A stretch of DNA of 64,000 bases from JAEUIE01 sp046350055. Lineage in GTDB: Bacteria > Planctomycetota > Planctomycetia > Gemmatales > HRBIN36. Each line of letters begins with the position of its first letter. Within the stretch, counting starts at the first letter, position 1. Positions 24,820-33,255 of the stretch are shown here, in pieces. The translations under genes and the position numbers were made by a program. The notes under the pieces were generated by a model, which ran no database searches, was not told the origin of the DNA, and saw nothing but the letters and a program-made list of their open reading frames with translations. The DNA lies in NCBI GenBank assembly GCA_046350055.1, contig JAXMBC010000001.1, positions 2,852,001 through 2,916,000 on the forward strand, in the 5' to 3' direction.

Positions 24820-25377
24820 TTAGGTCCAGCCGAACTTCAACAGCTCGCGGCCACAGGTGGGGCATGGCGTCCGCAATTTTCCGAGATCAATATTGGCGAT
24901 GTGGCAGATCGGGCAATAGACGCCGTCGTCACGAATGGGAATGGATTCTCTCAACTCAGAGAGTTTAGACGCGACGCGATACACCTCATCGGGGTCGGCA
25001 TCGGGCGGTGGGAGTCCTCTTGCCTCGGGATTCTTCATCGTTGCATTCAAAGGCGTTGTGGCAATCCACTCGTCCACGCCAAGGCGTTGATTGTCGTCAA
25101 ATCGCTCGGTGATGTCCAACTGGCTAAAGCGAATTTCTTCTGGCGACATCATCTCGATCTTGCGCAGCCGGAGAGTCAGCGAGCCTGACTTGGTGTATTG
25201 CTCCCTCGTCCGAGGCTCGGCGTGAACGACGAACCAGTCTCCATCGCCCAGGTGAAACGTTGTTTCGATCTCGAATGTTTCGGGAAGATCCACAGGTGGC
25301 ATGCTGGTATGAGCGAAAGCCTCCCCCGTTTCCTGGTTAATGAAGGTCACACGCACTTTTCGACTGAACCATCCCAT
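24820..25377 (-). CDS. zinc-ribbon protein of unknown function
   Basis: 185 aa from ATG 25377 (MGWFSRKVRVTF); an upstream ATG at 25413 is possible. The C-terminus carries a zinc ribbon, CPICHIANIDLGKLRTPCPT then CGRE. The N-terminal two thirds is a β-rich domain (FEIETTFHLGDGDWFVVHAE). Neither part is recognised as a named family. Ends just before the direct repeat at 24784. Confidence 0.6.
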   Translation of the reverse strand: MGWFSRKVRVTFINQETGEAFAHTSMPPVDLPETFEIETTFHLGDGDWFVVHAEPRTREQYTKSGSLTLRLRKIEMMSPEEIRFSQLDITERFDDNQRLGVDEWIATTPLNATMKNPEARGLPPPDADPDEVYRVASKLSELRESIPIRDDGVYCPICHIANIDLGKLRTPCPTCGRELLKFGWT

Positions 25378-25433
25378 GAATGGGACCCCGGTGGTAAACG
25401 ACTCGTTCTGCATCTCGCAATAATTGTAACCTC

Positions 25434-25476
25434 ACGAAGAGGGCGGCCGGGTAGTAGCTGACTGCGAGGCTGCCAG
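25434..25476 (-). repeat. partial copy of the RAYT-linked repeat
   Basis: Minus-strand partial match to the closing part of 32211-32412 (CAGCTACTACCCGG then CGCCCTCTTCG). Diverged and without the central hairpin. Confidence 0.55.
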
Positions 25477-25635
25477 CAAACTCTTATACAGCAGATATCT
25501 TTTCGTAGCTTGCACAGCGAGCTGTGTATTGGTTGGGTTATGAGATATTTAACGATTTGATCGTTATAAGTTAAGAATGCAATTTCATTATTGCGATAAT
25601 ATGGTTGTCAATACTAATTTAATACAGGAACACTT

Positions 25636-26310
25636 ATGTCTCCCCGTAAAGCAATGATTGCATGCGTGCTGTCAGGAGCGACGATGGGCGCAGGCTGCAC
25701 TTCGATCGTCAGCCATCATGTGACCAAGGACACGGCTGGATGCCTGAACGACACGAAACAACTGCGTGGCATCCCCGTCACCATCAAGGTGCCGTATCAA
25801 CTGCAGGTGACCATCACGGAGTCGAACTACCTGAAGGTCGATGGTGACAAGACCGAGCTGATTCGCAGCAACAACGAGAAAAAACCACTGTTTACTCGCA
25901 ATATCACCATGAAGGTGATCGACAAAGATCAGGTAGTCACCGTCGATCAGGTACGGCCAGCAGCTGGGAAACTCGAATCACTGGTTGGTGCACCAAGTAA
26001 AGATGGTGGCAATACCATACACGATCAGTTTTTTACCAGAATGGGTGGTAAGATCACGGACAACACTATCCAGGAAATTGATGCGGGTATCAATCGTATT
26101 TTTAATGCTGCGACGAAGCTCAACGTAGCTATGGCTGCTTCGACGAAGAAACTTGTCAGCGAAAATAAAATCATCACCGTGGATTCCGTGGTGGCTGTGC
26201 AGGTCTTTGATGTGCATTCGCCCTGCCTGGAAGATCAAGTGCGTGCCTTTCTGGAACAGCATCAGTGTTGTAATCCGCCATGTGAGCGCGTTCACATCAA
26301 TGATCGGTAA
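25636..26310 (+). CDS. lipoprotein A of a protease cassette
   Basis: 224 aa. Lipobox GAGC (Cys about 21). Six or so Cys pairs occur, including a CCNPPC motif near the end. The body is paralogous to the next gene: RGIPVTIKVP, VVTVDQVRPAAGKL, ITVDSVVAVQVFDVHSPCLE. Function unknown. AGGA precedes the ATG. It opens a four-gene block of plus-strand genes: lipoprotein, lipoprotein, protease, lipoprotein. Confidence 0.7.
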   Translation: MSPRKAMIACVLSGATMGAGCTSIVSHHVTKDTAGCLNDTKQLRGIPVTIKVPYQLQVTITESNYLKVDGDKTELIRSNNEKKPLFTRNITMKVIDKDQVVTVDQVRPAAGKLESLVGAPSKDGGNTIHDQFFTRMGGKITDNTIQEIDAGINRIFNAATKLNVAMAASTKKLVSENKIITVDSVVAVQVFDVHSPCLEDQVRAFLEQHQCCNPPCERVHINDR

Positions 26311-26345
26311 TAGACACACTACTCAAACATTCAGGAAACGCCGCC

Positions 26346-27029
26346 ATGAAACTTTCCATACACTCGCTTCTGAGCAGTATCGCGATCGTTGGAGTTGCAT
26401 CGACGGGATGCACGAGTATCCGTTCTTCGTTCTATAACACAGCAACTGGCTGCGATGAGTGTGGCCAGCCTCATTACCGTGGTGTTCCGACCACGATTGA
26501 AGTCTCTCGATGGATCAAACTGGAAGTAGTGGAGCGCCGCTATCTGGACCAGTCGGCCACGGTACTTGTCGCCGATCAGAACAAGACAGGCTATAGCAGA
26601 GATTTTGTCTCCAGAATGGTGAACTACGACTTTATCAAGAAGAAGGAACTGTTCACGGTCGATCCCAAACGTCCCCTGGCGGGCACTTTGGCCTATGCCT
26701 TTGGCTTTGGTGGATCGACCGATACTGACCCTGACAAGCAGAATATCACCAACTACTCGTACGACGTGGATGACAAGACCATTGAAGTGGTCTCCAAAGC
26801 TGTCACAAACATGATCTCGCGGGTGAATGCCATCAACGCGAAAGCAGCAAGTCAGGGAGCAGGGGCTGCACCACCAGCCATACCAGCAGAAATTACAGAA
26901 ATCACCACGACTGTTGCCATCGAGTTTTTTGACCTAGCGCAGCCTGGAGTCGAATTGAAGGTCCAGCACTTCCTTGAAACACATGTGAATCGGTGCGACC
27001 CTTGCAACAAGATGCCCGTCGCTAAATAA
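26346..27029 (+). CDS. lipoprotein B of a protease cassette
   Basis: 227 aa. Lipobox STGC (Cys 22). Same layout as lipoprotein A: a Cys-rich start (GCDECGQPHYRGVPTTIEV), a middle with FTVDPKRPLAGTL and an end with VAIEFFDLAQPGVELKVQHF then CDPC. Tandem duplicates that have diverged strongly. The gap to lipoprotein A is 35 bases and to the protease gene 70. Confidence 0.7.
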   Translation: MKLSIHSLLSSIAIVGVASTGCTSIRSSFYNTATGCDECGQPHYRGVPTTIEVSRWIKLEVVERRYLDQSATVLVADQNKTGYSRDFVSRMVNYDFIKKKELFTVDPKRPLAGTLAYAFGFGGSTDTDPDKQNITNYSYDVDDKTIEVVSKAVTNMISRVNAINAKAASQGAGAAPPAIPAEITEITTTVAIEFFDLAQPGVELKVQHFLETHVNRCDPCNKMPVAK

Positions 27030-27099
27030 TGTCTATTCGTAAGAAGGAACGTCCTGCGAGAATCGAATTCATCTGGTGCTGCCAATGCAGGAGTGAACA

Positions 27100-28005
27100 A
27101 TGGTGAAGAAAGCTAAGCGAAATGCTGAGATGCAAAAGGTCCGGGCTGCTGCCAAATCGCTGTACCAGCATATTCGCCGCTGGAAAGGTGTCATTGACGT
27201 AGGCTATGGGGCCAAGGAGATCGACAAGAAGTTTGCCTACCAGCGAAAAGAAAAAGAAGACGTCCTCTCCCTCGTAGTCTTTGTTGAAGAGAAGGGTGAC
27301 CATCATCGACGCAAGGTCATTCCCAAGACCTGGAAAGGTTTTCCCACGGATGTGCGTGAAGCTGTGAAAGCAGAGTACACCAGCTCCAGCGGTGGCGATG
27401 AGATCGAGGCGGTGGGACTACCCAAGACTGGCACCATGGGCGTGGTAGTGGAAGTTAAAGCCACTGGTGGCGGCAAGACAAAGATTGGCCTAACCAATGC
27501 TCATGTTATCTACGATTCGGTGAACGAGCCAGCAGGGAATGGAACCAACAGGAAAATCAAAGACAACACCTCGAACACTACCATTGGGCAAGCCGCAGTG
27601 AATGGCTATGAAACTGCCAGACATGACTGCGCCTCCATTCAAATCGCGAACGGTGTTAGTGTCGAACTACTTAAAGCGGGTGGCGTACCTGTTACCTTCA
27701 AGTCTGCAAATTCGGAAACCGACGACGATGCCGATGTCAGTGCGTTTGGAGCGATATCGAAAAGGATGCGTGGCAATGTGCGTGTGCAAGGTGCGGTGGT
27801 TGTCATTGATGGCCAAAGGTTCAAGGAATGTATTGAAATCGATGGCAAGAGTGGTGGCCATTTCGGTACGGGCGGAGACAGCGGCTCCCTGCTTTATGAT
27901 GAGGCAGACAAGAGATCGCTTGGTTTGTTTTTTGCTGCGGCTGGCAATCGTGGTTATGCCGTGACGCTGGCGAATGTCTGCGACGCGCTGGGACTGGACC
28001 TGTAA
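27100..28005 (+). CDS. trypsin-like serine protease, cytoplasmic
   Basis: 301 aa, AGGAG upstream, no signal peptide (MVKKAKRNAEMQKV). Chymotrypsin-fold triad: His in LTNAHVIYDS, Asp in TARHDCASIQIA, Ser in GTGGDSGSLLYD. An N-terminal domain of about 100 residues (KGVIDVGYGAKEIDKKFAYQ ... KGFPTDVREAVKAEY) precedes it, a layout seen in trypsin-like proteases used as effectors or regulators in bacteria. The substrate is unknown. It sits between genes for lipoproteins although it has no export signal. Confidence 0.8.
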   Translation: MVKKAKRNAEMQKVRAAAKSLYQHIRRWKGVIDVGYGAKEIDKKFAYQRKEKEDVLSLVVFVEEKGDHHRRKVIPKTWKGFPTDVREAVKAEYTSSSGGDEIEAVGLPKTGTMGVVVEVKATGGGKTKIGLTNAHVIYDSVNEPAGNGTNRKIKDNTSNTTIGQAAVNGYETARHDCASIQIANGVSVELLKAGGVPVTFKSANSETDDDADVSAFGAISKRMRGNVRVQGAVVVIDGQRFKECIEIDGKSGGHFGTGGDSGSLLYDEADKRSLGLFFAAAGNRGYAVTLANVCDALGLDL

Positions 28006-28015
28006 AGGAGTCGGG

Positions 28016-28876
28016 ATGTCCAGGATTTCTGTTTTGTGGACGGTGTTACTCTGCCTGCTGGCGCCAGGCTGTCAACTACTGTCGACTGCAAAGAATGATC
28101 ACTCAAAGGCTCAACAGTTCACTCCCGGACACGATCTGGCAGAACTGGTCACACTGGTCGAGCCCGGGGTACGACAAGCAGGTCTGCTGCAGCATACATC
28201 ACTCCAGCGTACCTTTGTCATGCTGGATGGTGGAGATCACAAGAGTTACCTGCAGGCAGCGCTCATTGCTCCCGTTTCAACATCGGTAGTTGACTATCCG
28301 TTTGGTGCACTCAGGATTCGAAACACCATTCCCTATGAGGGAGTGGATTGGAAGAATACATCTTTGTCCATGGGATGGATCGAGCGAGATGCGACAAAGC
28401 CATTGACGCAAAAGGATGCAGAAGCCTTGGAGTCGGTCTATCCACTTCCAAAGGGCAGCAAGTACTCCTGTAAACTCGTCTTGGATTCCACGGAATCATT
28501 CGTGTTATTCGAAGCAACACCTAGTCAGACTGCCCGGGCGCAAGTATTTAATGTTCTAAATGATGAGTACAATCGCCAAGGCTCAACTATTAATGGAATC
28601 GATAAACTTGGATGGATTGCTGGGGTATTTCCCATTCTTTGTCTCAAACGGTATGACAAGAATGGAACGCTCGAAGAGTACTATCTATCTATAGACGCTG
28701 TTACCAATTCCATTGTTGAAGTTCGAGCTTCTGACATCAACTTGACATGGAACAGATTGCAAAAGCTGTATGTACAACCTGACGATGAAATAGAGTTTCT
28801 CACAGCTAGCCAATTCACCAAGCGACTGATGACTCGATACGGCACGCAGTTAACGGCAAAGAATAGGCACAAGTAG
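28016..28876 (+). CDS. lipoprotein C of a protease cassette
   Basis: 286 aa from ATG 28016, AAAGGAG upstream, ten bases after the protease stop, so clearly co-transcribed. Lipobox APGC (Cys 19). The rest is soluble with an IDAVTNSIVEV segment; not related to lipoproteins A/B and not recognised. Confidence 0.7.
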   Translation: MSRISVLWTVLLCLLAPGCQLLSTAKNDHSKAQQFTPGHDLAELVTLVEPGVRQAGLLQHTSLQRTFVMLDGGDHKSYLQAALIAPVSTSVVDYPFGALRIRNTIPYEGVDWKNTSLSMGWIERDATKPLTQKDAEALESVYPLPKGSKYSCKLVLDSTESFVLFEATPSQTARAQVFNVLNDEYNRQGSTINGIDKLGWIAGVFPILCLKRYDKNGTLEEYYLSIDAVTNSIVEVRASDINLTWNRLQKLYVQPDDEIEFLTASQFTKRLMTRYGTQLTAKNRHK

Positions 28877-28905
28877 TCCAGGTTTGGTAGCCCCCTCTAC
28901 GCGGT

Positions 28906-30009
28906 CTACCGGTGTGGAGGGGCGCAGTTTTTGCCAATGGAATGGGCGTACTGGAAGACGGCGTCGGCGGAGGCATGGTACTTGAGAATCCGCATCTTGC
29001 GGAGTTCCTTGCCCCAGCCGTCCTTGTAGCGGTCTTTGCCGAAGGCACGGGCAGCGGGGAGCGTGAGCTCGTGATAGAGCTTGGGGTACTCGCTCAGGTA
29101 GACTTCCTTGTGATGCTCGTTGATGAAGAACGGCTCTTTGCGTTCCGGGGTGATCTTCATCGAGTCGATGGTGTTGCCTTCCTCATTCTGCGTGACGACG
29201 ATGCGGCTGGTGAAGTATTTCCCGGCCAGCTTCTGATAATTGTTCCAGTTCTCAGCGATGCTGGAGTAGTATTCGATGACCTGGCCATCGAGGAGCCTGT
29301 AGCGATCGGAGAATCGGGTGCCGTACTGGATCAGGAAGCGCATGGCCATGTGCTTGACCAGGCGGGCTGCTTCGGTGATGCCTGCTTTTTCCTCGACGAT
29401 GGAACTATGGTTGCCCGGCATGAGGTAGGTGTAATAGTTGCAGCCGGCGGGCACCATGTTCTTCGGCACGATGATGGGAGCAAACGCCCGGCGGCTATCG
29501 TGCCAGGCGATGATGACGCAGCAGTTCTTCACGTTGCCGGTGAGTTCGATGTGCTTCCACATTTCCGAGTTGCCAACGCCACTGCTGCCCGGGACGGGGT
29601 CGATGGCAAAGATGTTGACGGGGATGGATTTCAGCTGGGCATCCTGCGACATGATGTTGGCGATTTTGAAGCAGGTCACTGCGCCACGGCTCCAGCCCGC
29701 CATGTTGACGATGGGGGGAAGTGGCTTGCGTCCGCGGGCCGCTTCGGTTTCCGCCTTGATGTGTGAGGTGATGGCTTCGATGCCGGCAGCCACGTTGGCT
29801 TCGATGCCGCTGCCAAAGATCATGCCTCCCAGCGTGCGTGCGCCGCCGGGGTTGCTTTTCCCCACGCCGGTGGAGAAGGGGACCATGTTGCCACTACCTA
29901 CGCCATCGTTAATGTGGTGCGGACTGGTGGTGACCTTGTTCAGGTGGGCGATGACATCGGGGCTGTTGCGGTGGTAGGCGGTGCCGCAGTTGAAGATGGT
30001 AAGGGCCAT
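28906..30009 (-). CDS. Tle-like α/β hydrolase (probable lipase)
   Basis: 367 aa. An α/β-hydrolase with nucleophile elbow NMAGWSRGAVTC (GxSxG, Ser about 125), acid loop AIDPVPGSSG (Asp about 154) and His in LMPGNHSSIVE (about 221). The GWSRGA form and the following segments resemble DUF2235/Tle-type lipases, some of which are type VI secretion toxins. No T6SS gene is in the window. It is convergent with the lipoprotein/protease cassette (stop to stop 29 bases). Confidence 0.75.
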   Translation of the reverse strand: MALTIFNCGTAYHRNSPDVIAHLNKVTTSPHHINDGVGSGNMVPFSTGVGKSNPGGARTLGGMIFGSGIEANVAAGIEAITSHIKAETEAARGRKPLPPIVNMAGWSRGAVTCFKIANIMSQDAQLKSIPVNIFAIDPVPGSSGVGNSEMWKHIELTGNVKNCCVIIAWHDSRRAFAPIIVPKNMVPAGCNYYTYLMPGNHSSIVEEKAGITEAARLVKHMAMRFLIQYGTRFSDRYRLLDGQVIEYYSSIAENWNNYQKLAGKYFTSRIVVTQNEEGNTIDSMKITPERKEPFFINEHHKEVYLSEYPKLYHELTLPAARAFGKDRYKDGWGKELRKMRILKYHASADAVFQYAHSIGKNCAPPHR

Positions 30010-30189
30010 GATCGACGCATTGCTCCAGGGAAGCTCAACGGGTGGTGCTGGGTGACCGGGCGTTGGTCGTCGAGGCTTTACTGTAGCAGCAGTCGGATAC
30101 CCACCTCAAGCATAAATCTGAACGTAGGAGCACTTTCCATGCCTCTGGCAGGTTTGCATCTTGTGCCGCACCGTCTGCAGTATTGTCTG

Positions 30190-30477
30190 TCAGGTGTTGG
30201 CCCATTCGCCGTGAGTCATCAACCACCATAGTGCGAGTGAGAACTCCAGGTTTCCACTGGAGTCCATAGTAAAGGACTCAAGAGGAATTCGGTGATCGCC
30301 GTAGGTCAGGCCGAGTTCCTCAATGACCTTGCAAGCTGTTTGCCATTCGTGCCATGCTTCCAGATATTCTGATTCGGGTGCAACATCGACTCTTGCAGCC
30401 GCGTCATGAGCAGCCTGGAATACAGGCCGAACCAACTCGAAATCGGGGCCTTCCTCGAAACGCCCTGTAATATTCAC
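30190..30477 (-). CDS. unknown small acidic protein
   Basis: 95 aa from GTG 30477. Acidic and Trp-rich (FEEGPDFELVRPVFQAAHDA, SEYLEAWHEWQTACKVIEEL, LALWWLMTHGEW). No ribosome site is obvious. Not recognised. The amino-acid composition looks like a real folded protein, unlike the shadow frames around it. Confidence 0.5.
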   Translation of the reverse strand: MNITGRFEEGPDFELVRPVFQAAHDAAARVDVAPESEYLEAWHEWQTACKVIEELGLTYGDHRIPLESFTMDSSGNLEFSLALWWLMTHGEWANT

Positions 30478-30615
30478 GGCACTCTGCGCAGTGCTTGCGT
30501 AAATACTCTGCCAACTACTTTGTCTTTGCAGCGAAGCATCCCATCTTCATGAATGGCGTACATAGGTCAACTCGCCTTGGCGGGAGTATCGTCATCATGC
30601 ATTAAAAATCTCAGT

Positions 30616-30825
30616 CTAGGTCACTTCGAGCAACTCTGCTTCGGATGCTGTTGGCTGTAATACCTGGCTGGTCGCGGGTTGACGAGCCACGCCATGTATG
30701 AACTTGAGGCCAGTTTTCTTCTCCCGCTCCTTGATGTCCCGGAATATGGCATCGAGATCATAGTTAAAGCGGGCCGCGTGAGCGTCTCGCACCTGACGAA
30801 CTTCATCGACTATGGGATCGTTCAT
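30616..30825 (-). CDS. antitoxin of PIN toxin-antitoxin pair
   Basis: 69 aa. Starts MNDPIVDEVRQVRDAHAARF, a well-known opening of small antitoxins found beside PIN toxins in planctomycetes, cyanobacteria and chloroflexi. The start overlaps the end of the toxin gene by four bases (ATGA), so the order is toxin first, antitoxin second. It probably blocks the toxin and may bind the promoter; that is family knowledge, not seen here. Confidence 0.75.
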   Translation of the reverse strand: MNDPIVDEVRQVRDAHAARFNYDLDAIFRDIKEREKKTGLKFIHGVARQPATSQVLQPTASEAELLEVT

Positions 30826-31301
30826 GCGCTGGCCTCCAGAAGTTCTTCTGGTGTACAGATGATGGGAGCTTTGAATCCTTTAGACTGACAAACAGCCTCA
30901 ATGACAGGTCGCATGGCGGCATTTGCCAGGTGGCGACAATTCCATGTCAGCAGATATGGTACTGCCTTCGTGGCAGCAATTGCAATGTGGAGTGCGTCAT
31001 CAGCGGCCTTTGCAGGCAATGCACCGGCTTGAAGCAGTTCCTTCGCCAACTCCAGCGCATCTATAGTCGTTTCAAGTACCAGCATGGGACGCAGCACAGA
31101 AAGTCTCTCCTGAGCAGCCTGCGTATCACCAGCTCCAGCCTCATCGAGTACCAGCTGTGATACGCAAAGCTCATAGTCCGTTCGTCGTGTATCCCACCAT
31201 TCGTGCGTGCTTTGCTGATGGCCGGCAATAACCACGTCCCGATTGGGCCTTGCCGTCAAGTAGCTTACGATAGTAGTCTCGATATAGACTCGGTCAGCCA
31301 T
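30822..31301 (-). CDS. PIN-domain toxin, second TA pair
   Basis: 159 aa. PIN-domain ribonuclease-type: metal acids in VYIETTIVSYL (start), LDEAGAGD (about 60), KAADDALHIAIA (about 105) and a final TWNCRHLAN loop. Unrelated in sequence to the cargo toxin of the IS elements. Type II TA module with the antitoxin at 30616-30825. Confidence 0.8.
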   Translation of the reverse strand: MADRVYIETTIVSYLTARPNRDVVIAGHQQSTHEWWDTRRTDYELCVSQLVLDEAGAGDTQAAQERLSVLRPMLVLETTIDALELAKELLQAGALPAKAADDALHIAIAATKAVPYLLTWNCRHLANAAMRPVIEAVCQSKGFKAPIICTPEELLEASA

Positions 31302-31410
31302 AATGTTCCTGACAAGTTGACATTGCTATTCAGTACCTTCTCTGTGCTCGAGATTCGAGCATAACTTTTCATGTGAAGAGACTCAAGCGAAATGGAGTCG
31401 CGGAGGCTCA

Positions 31411-31426
31411 GGGGGCTGACGCCCCC
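31411..31426. terminator. short G/C hairpin after rph
   Basis: GGGGGC, TGAC, GCCCCC just downstream (minus strand) of the rph stop at 31449. No T tract follows. Weak candidate. Confidence 0.35.
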
Positions 31427-31448
31427 CGCTTGCTGCTTTGCGTTTGTT

Positions 31449-32168
31449 TCAACTTCGGGCTACCTGCAGTTGCAACTCGGTGATGGCCTCGATGCCTTGC
31501 TGGCCGAGGCGGAGCATTTCCTGGAGTTGTTCGGGGATGAAGGTGGCTTCTTCGCCGCCGGCCTGGACCTCGACGAGTTTGCCGTTGCCAGTCATCACCA
31601 GGTTGAGGTCGACGTCGGCGTCGCGGTCTTCGAGGTAATTGAGATCGAGGATGACGTTATCGTTCAGCAGGCCGACGCTGACGGCGGCGACGCTTTCAGG
31701 AAGGACCCGTTCAGGATCGATGCTGTACTTGCCGGCAGTGCGGGTGAGGGCCTGGTAGACAGCGACCCAGGCGCCGCTGATGGCGGTGACGCGGGTGCCG
31801 CCGTCGGCCTGGAGCACATCGCAATCGACCCAGAGGGTACGTTCGCCGAGGGCTTCGAGGTTGGTGACGGCGCGGAGGCTGCGGCCGATGAGACGCTGGA
31901 TCTCGACGCTACGGCCATCGACTTTGCCGGAGCGGTCGCGGGATTTGCGGCCCATGGTGGAGCCGGGGAGCATGCTGTACTCGGCAGTGAGCCAGCCCTT
32001 GCCTTGGCCGACGAGGAACTCGGGGACGGCGGGTTCGATGCTGCAGGTGCAGAGGACGATGGTGTTGCCAAGCTGGGCGAGGACGCGGCCGGCGGCGTAG
32101 CCGGGGGCATTGGTTTCGAGAGTGAGGGGACGCAGTTGATCGGTTGCACGTCCATCGTGTCGCTGCAT
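31449..32168 (-). CDS. rph: ribonuclease PH
   Basis: 239 aa from ATG 32168 (MQRHDGRATDQLRPL), the length usual for RNase PH. RNase PH trims the 3' ends of tRNA precursors, phosphorolytically. Motifs visible: NTIVLCTCSIEPAVPEFL, GWLTAEYSMLPGST with GRKSRDRSGKVDGRSVEIQR, LWVDCDVLQADGGTRVTAIS, DLNYLEDRDADVDLNLVMTG. The frame extends upstream to 32354 through repeat DNA and is not counted. Confidence 0.95.
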   Translation of the reverse strand: MQRHDGRATDQLRPLTLETNAPGYAAGRVLAQLGNTIVLCTCSIEPAVPEFLVGQGKGWLTAEYSMLPGSTMGRKSRDRSGKVDGRSVEIQRLIGRSLRAVTNLEALGERTLWVDCDVLQADGGTRVTAISGAWVAVYQALTRTAGKYSIDPERVLPESVAAVSVGLLNDNVILDLNYLEDRDADVDLNLVMTGNGKLVEVQAGGEEATFIPEQLQEMLRLGQQGIEAITELQLQVARS

Positions 32169-32210
32169 GCGGTAGCTCCGGGGGTGGGGGTATTGTATGG
32201 GAGGACGAAC

Positions 32211-32412
32211 AACCTCAACCCCGTAAGGGGTGACCGGGTAGTAGCTGGCAGCGTGAGCTGCCAGGATAGAGCGAAGATTAAACAGAGCCCCGGAGGGGCG
32301 ATTGGAAGGAGTATGTTGCTCCAATCGCCCCTTCGGGGCTCTCCGCATTCTCAACGCAGATTTCTGGCAGCTTTGCAGCCAGCTACTACCCGGTCGCCCT
32401 CTTCGAGGGCTG
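32211..32412 (+). repeat. RAYT-linked palindromic repeat, copy A
   Basis: About 200 bases starting AACCTCAACCCCGTAAGGGG, with a long central hairpin at 32285-32341 (GAGCCCCGGAGGGGCGATTG paired to its complement) and a closing stretch ending GAGGGCTGC. Near-identical at 32975-33161; partial copies at 58854-58905 and 25434-25476. It lies immediately upstream of the RAYT gene and fills most of the gap 32169-32506. Confidence 0.8.
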
Positions 32413-32506
32413 CATGCTGATCCATATGCATAGATGAATCACATGATTATCGTTGTCCGAACTATACTGTGTGATAAAGTTTGCCAAGCTGCCATGGGAG
32501 CGAGCC

Positions 32507-32953
32507 GTGCCTACTTTCAGCAAGCTGAATTATCACCTGGTATTCTCCACCAAGAACAGGCGGGCCTTGATTGAACCGGCTTGGGCTGACCGGCTGTACG
32601 GTTACATCGGAGGCATCATCGCACAGGAGCGTGGTGTTTTGCTGGCAGCGGGTGGCATGCCCGATCATATCCACTTGCTGGTTGGCTTTCGACCGGATGG
32701 GACGTTGTCTGACCTGCTGCGTGAGATCAAAAGTCATTCGTCTGCGTGGGTGCATAATCAGTTCACCAAAGACTTCGCCTGGCAGGAGGGGTATAGTGCC
32801 TTCACTGTCAGTTACTCGCTGCTGGAATCGGTGAAGTATTACATCAAACATCAAGAAGAGCATCATTGTAGTCGCTCGTTTATGGAAGAGTTGCTGCGGA
32901 TGCTCAAGCTTAATGAAGTGGACTACGATGAACGATACGTGTTTGTGAGTTGA
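32507..32953 (+). CDS. REP-associated tyrosine transposase (RAYT)
   Basis: 148 aa from GTG 32507, with GGGAG eight bases upstream. The Y1 (HUH) transposase fold: LNYHLVFSTKNRRALI at the start, GGMPDHIHLLVGF (HxH metal site), and VKYYIKHQEEHH near the end containing the nucleophilic Tyr. It is the single-domain IS200/RAYT type. Flanked on both sides by a hairpin-bearing repeat, which is the typical RAYT/REP arrangement. It cuts single-stranded palindromic DNA and probably mobilises the flanking repeats. Confidence 0.88.
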   Translation: MPTFSKLNYHLVFSTKNRRALIEPAWADRLYGYIGGIIAQERGVLLAAGGMPDHIHLLVGFRPDGTLSDLLREIKSHSSAWVHNQFTKDFAWQEGYSAFTVSYSLLESVKYYIKHQEEHHCSRSFMEELLRMLKLNEVDYDERYVFVS

Positions 32954-32974
32954 ATATTGATAGCATCCTCATGC

Positions 32975-33161
32975 AACCTCAACCCCGCAGGGGTGACCGG
33001 GCAGCTGCCAGGATGGAGTGCGGGGGTTGAAGAAAGCCCCGGAGGGGCGATTGGAAGGAGTATGTTGCTCCAATCGCCCCTTCGGGGCTCTCCATATTCT
33101 CAACACAGATTTCTGGCAGCTTCGCAGCCAGCTACTACCCGGTCGCCCTCTTCGAGGGCTG
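32975..33161 (+). repeat. RAYT-linked palindromic repeat, copy B
   Basis: Second copy of 32211-32412, with the central hairpin at 33035-33089. Starts 22 bases after the RAYT stop and fills most of the gap 32954-33255. Confidence 0.8.
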
Positions 33162-33255
33162 CGAGCAAGACACATACACGTCAGGTTGCCGCGTCTACTA
33201 TAGCCAATCCTTTGGCTCGTGCTAACATTTCACAAACAGCTTGAGACCCATCACC

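Noticed and set aside
31392..32420. 342-codon plus-strand ORF opposite rph
   Set aside because: Shadow of rph extended into repeat DNA; no ribosome site.
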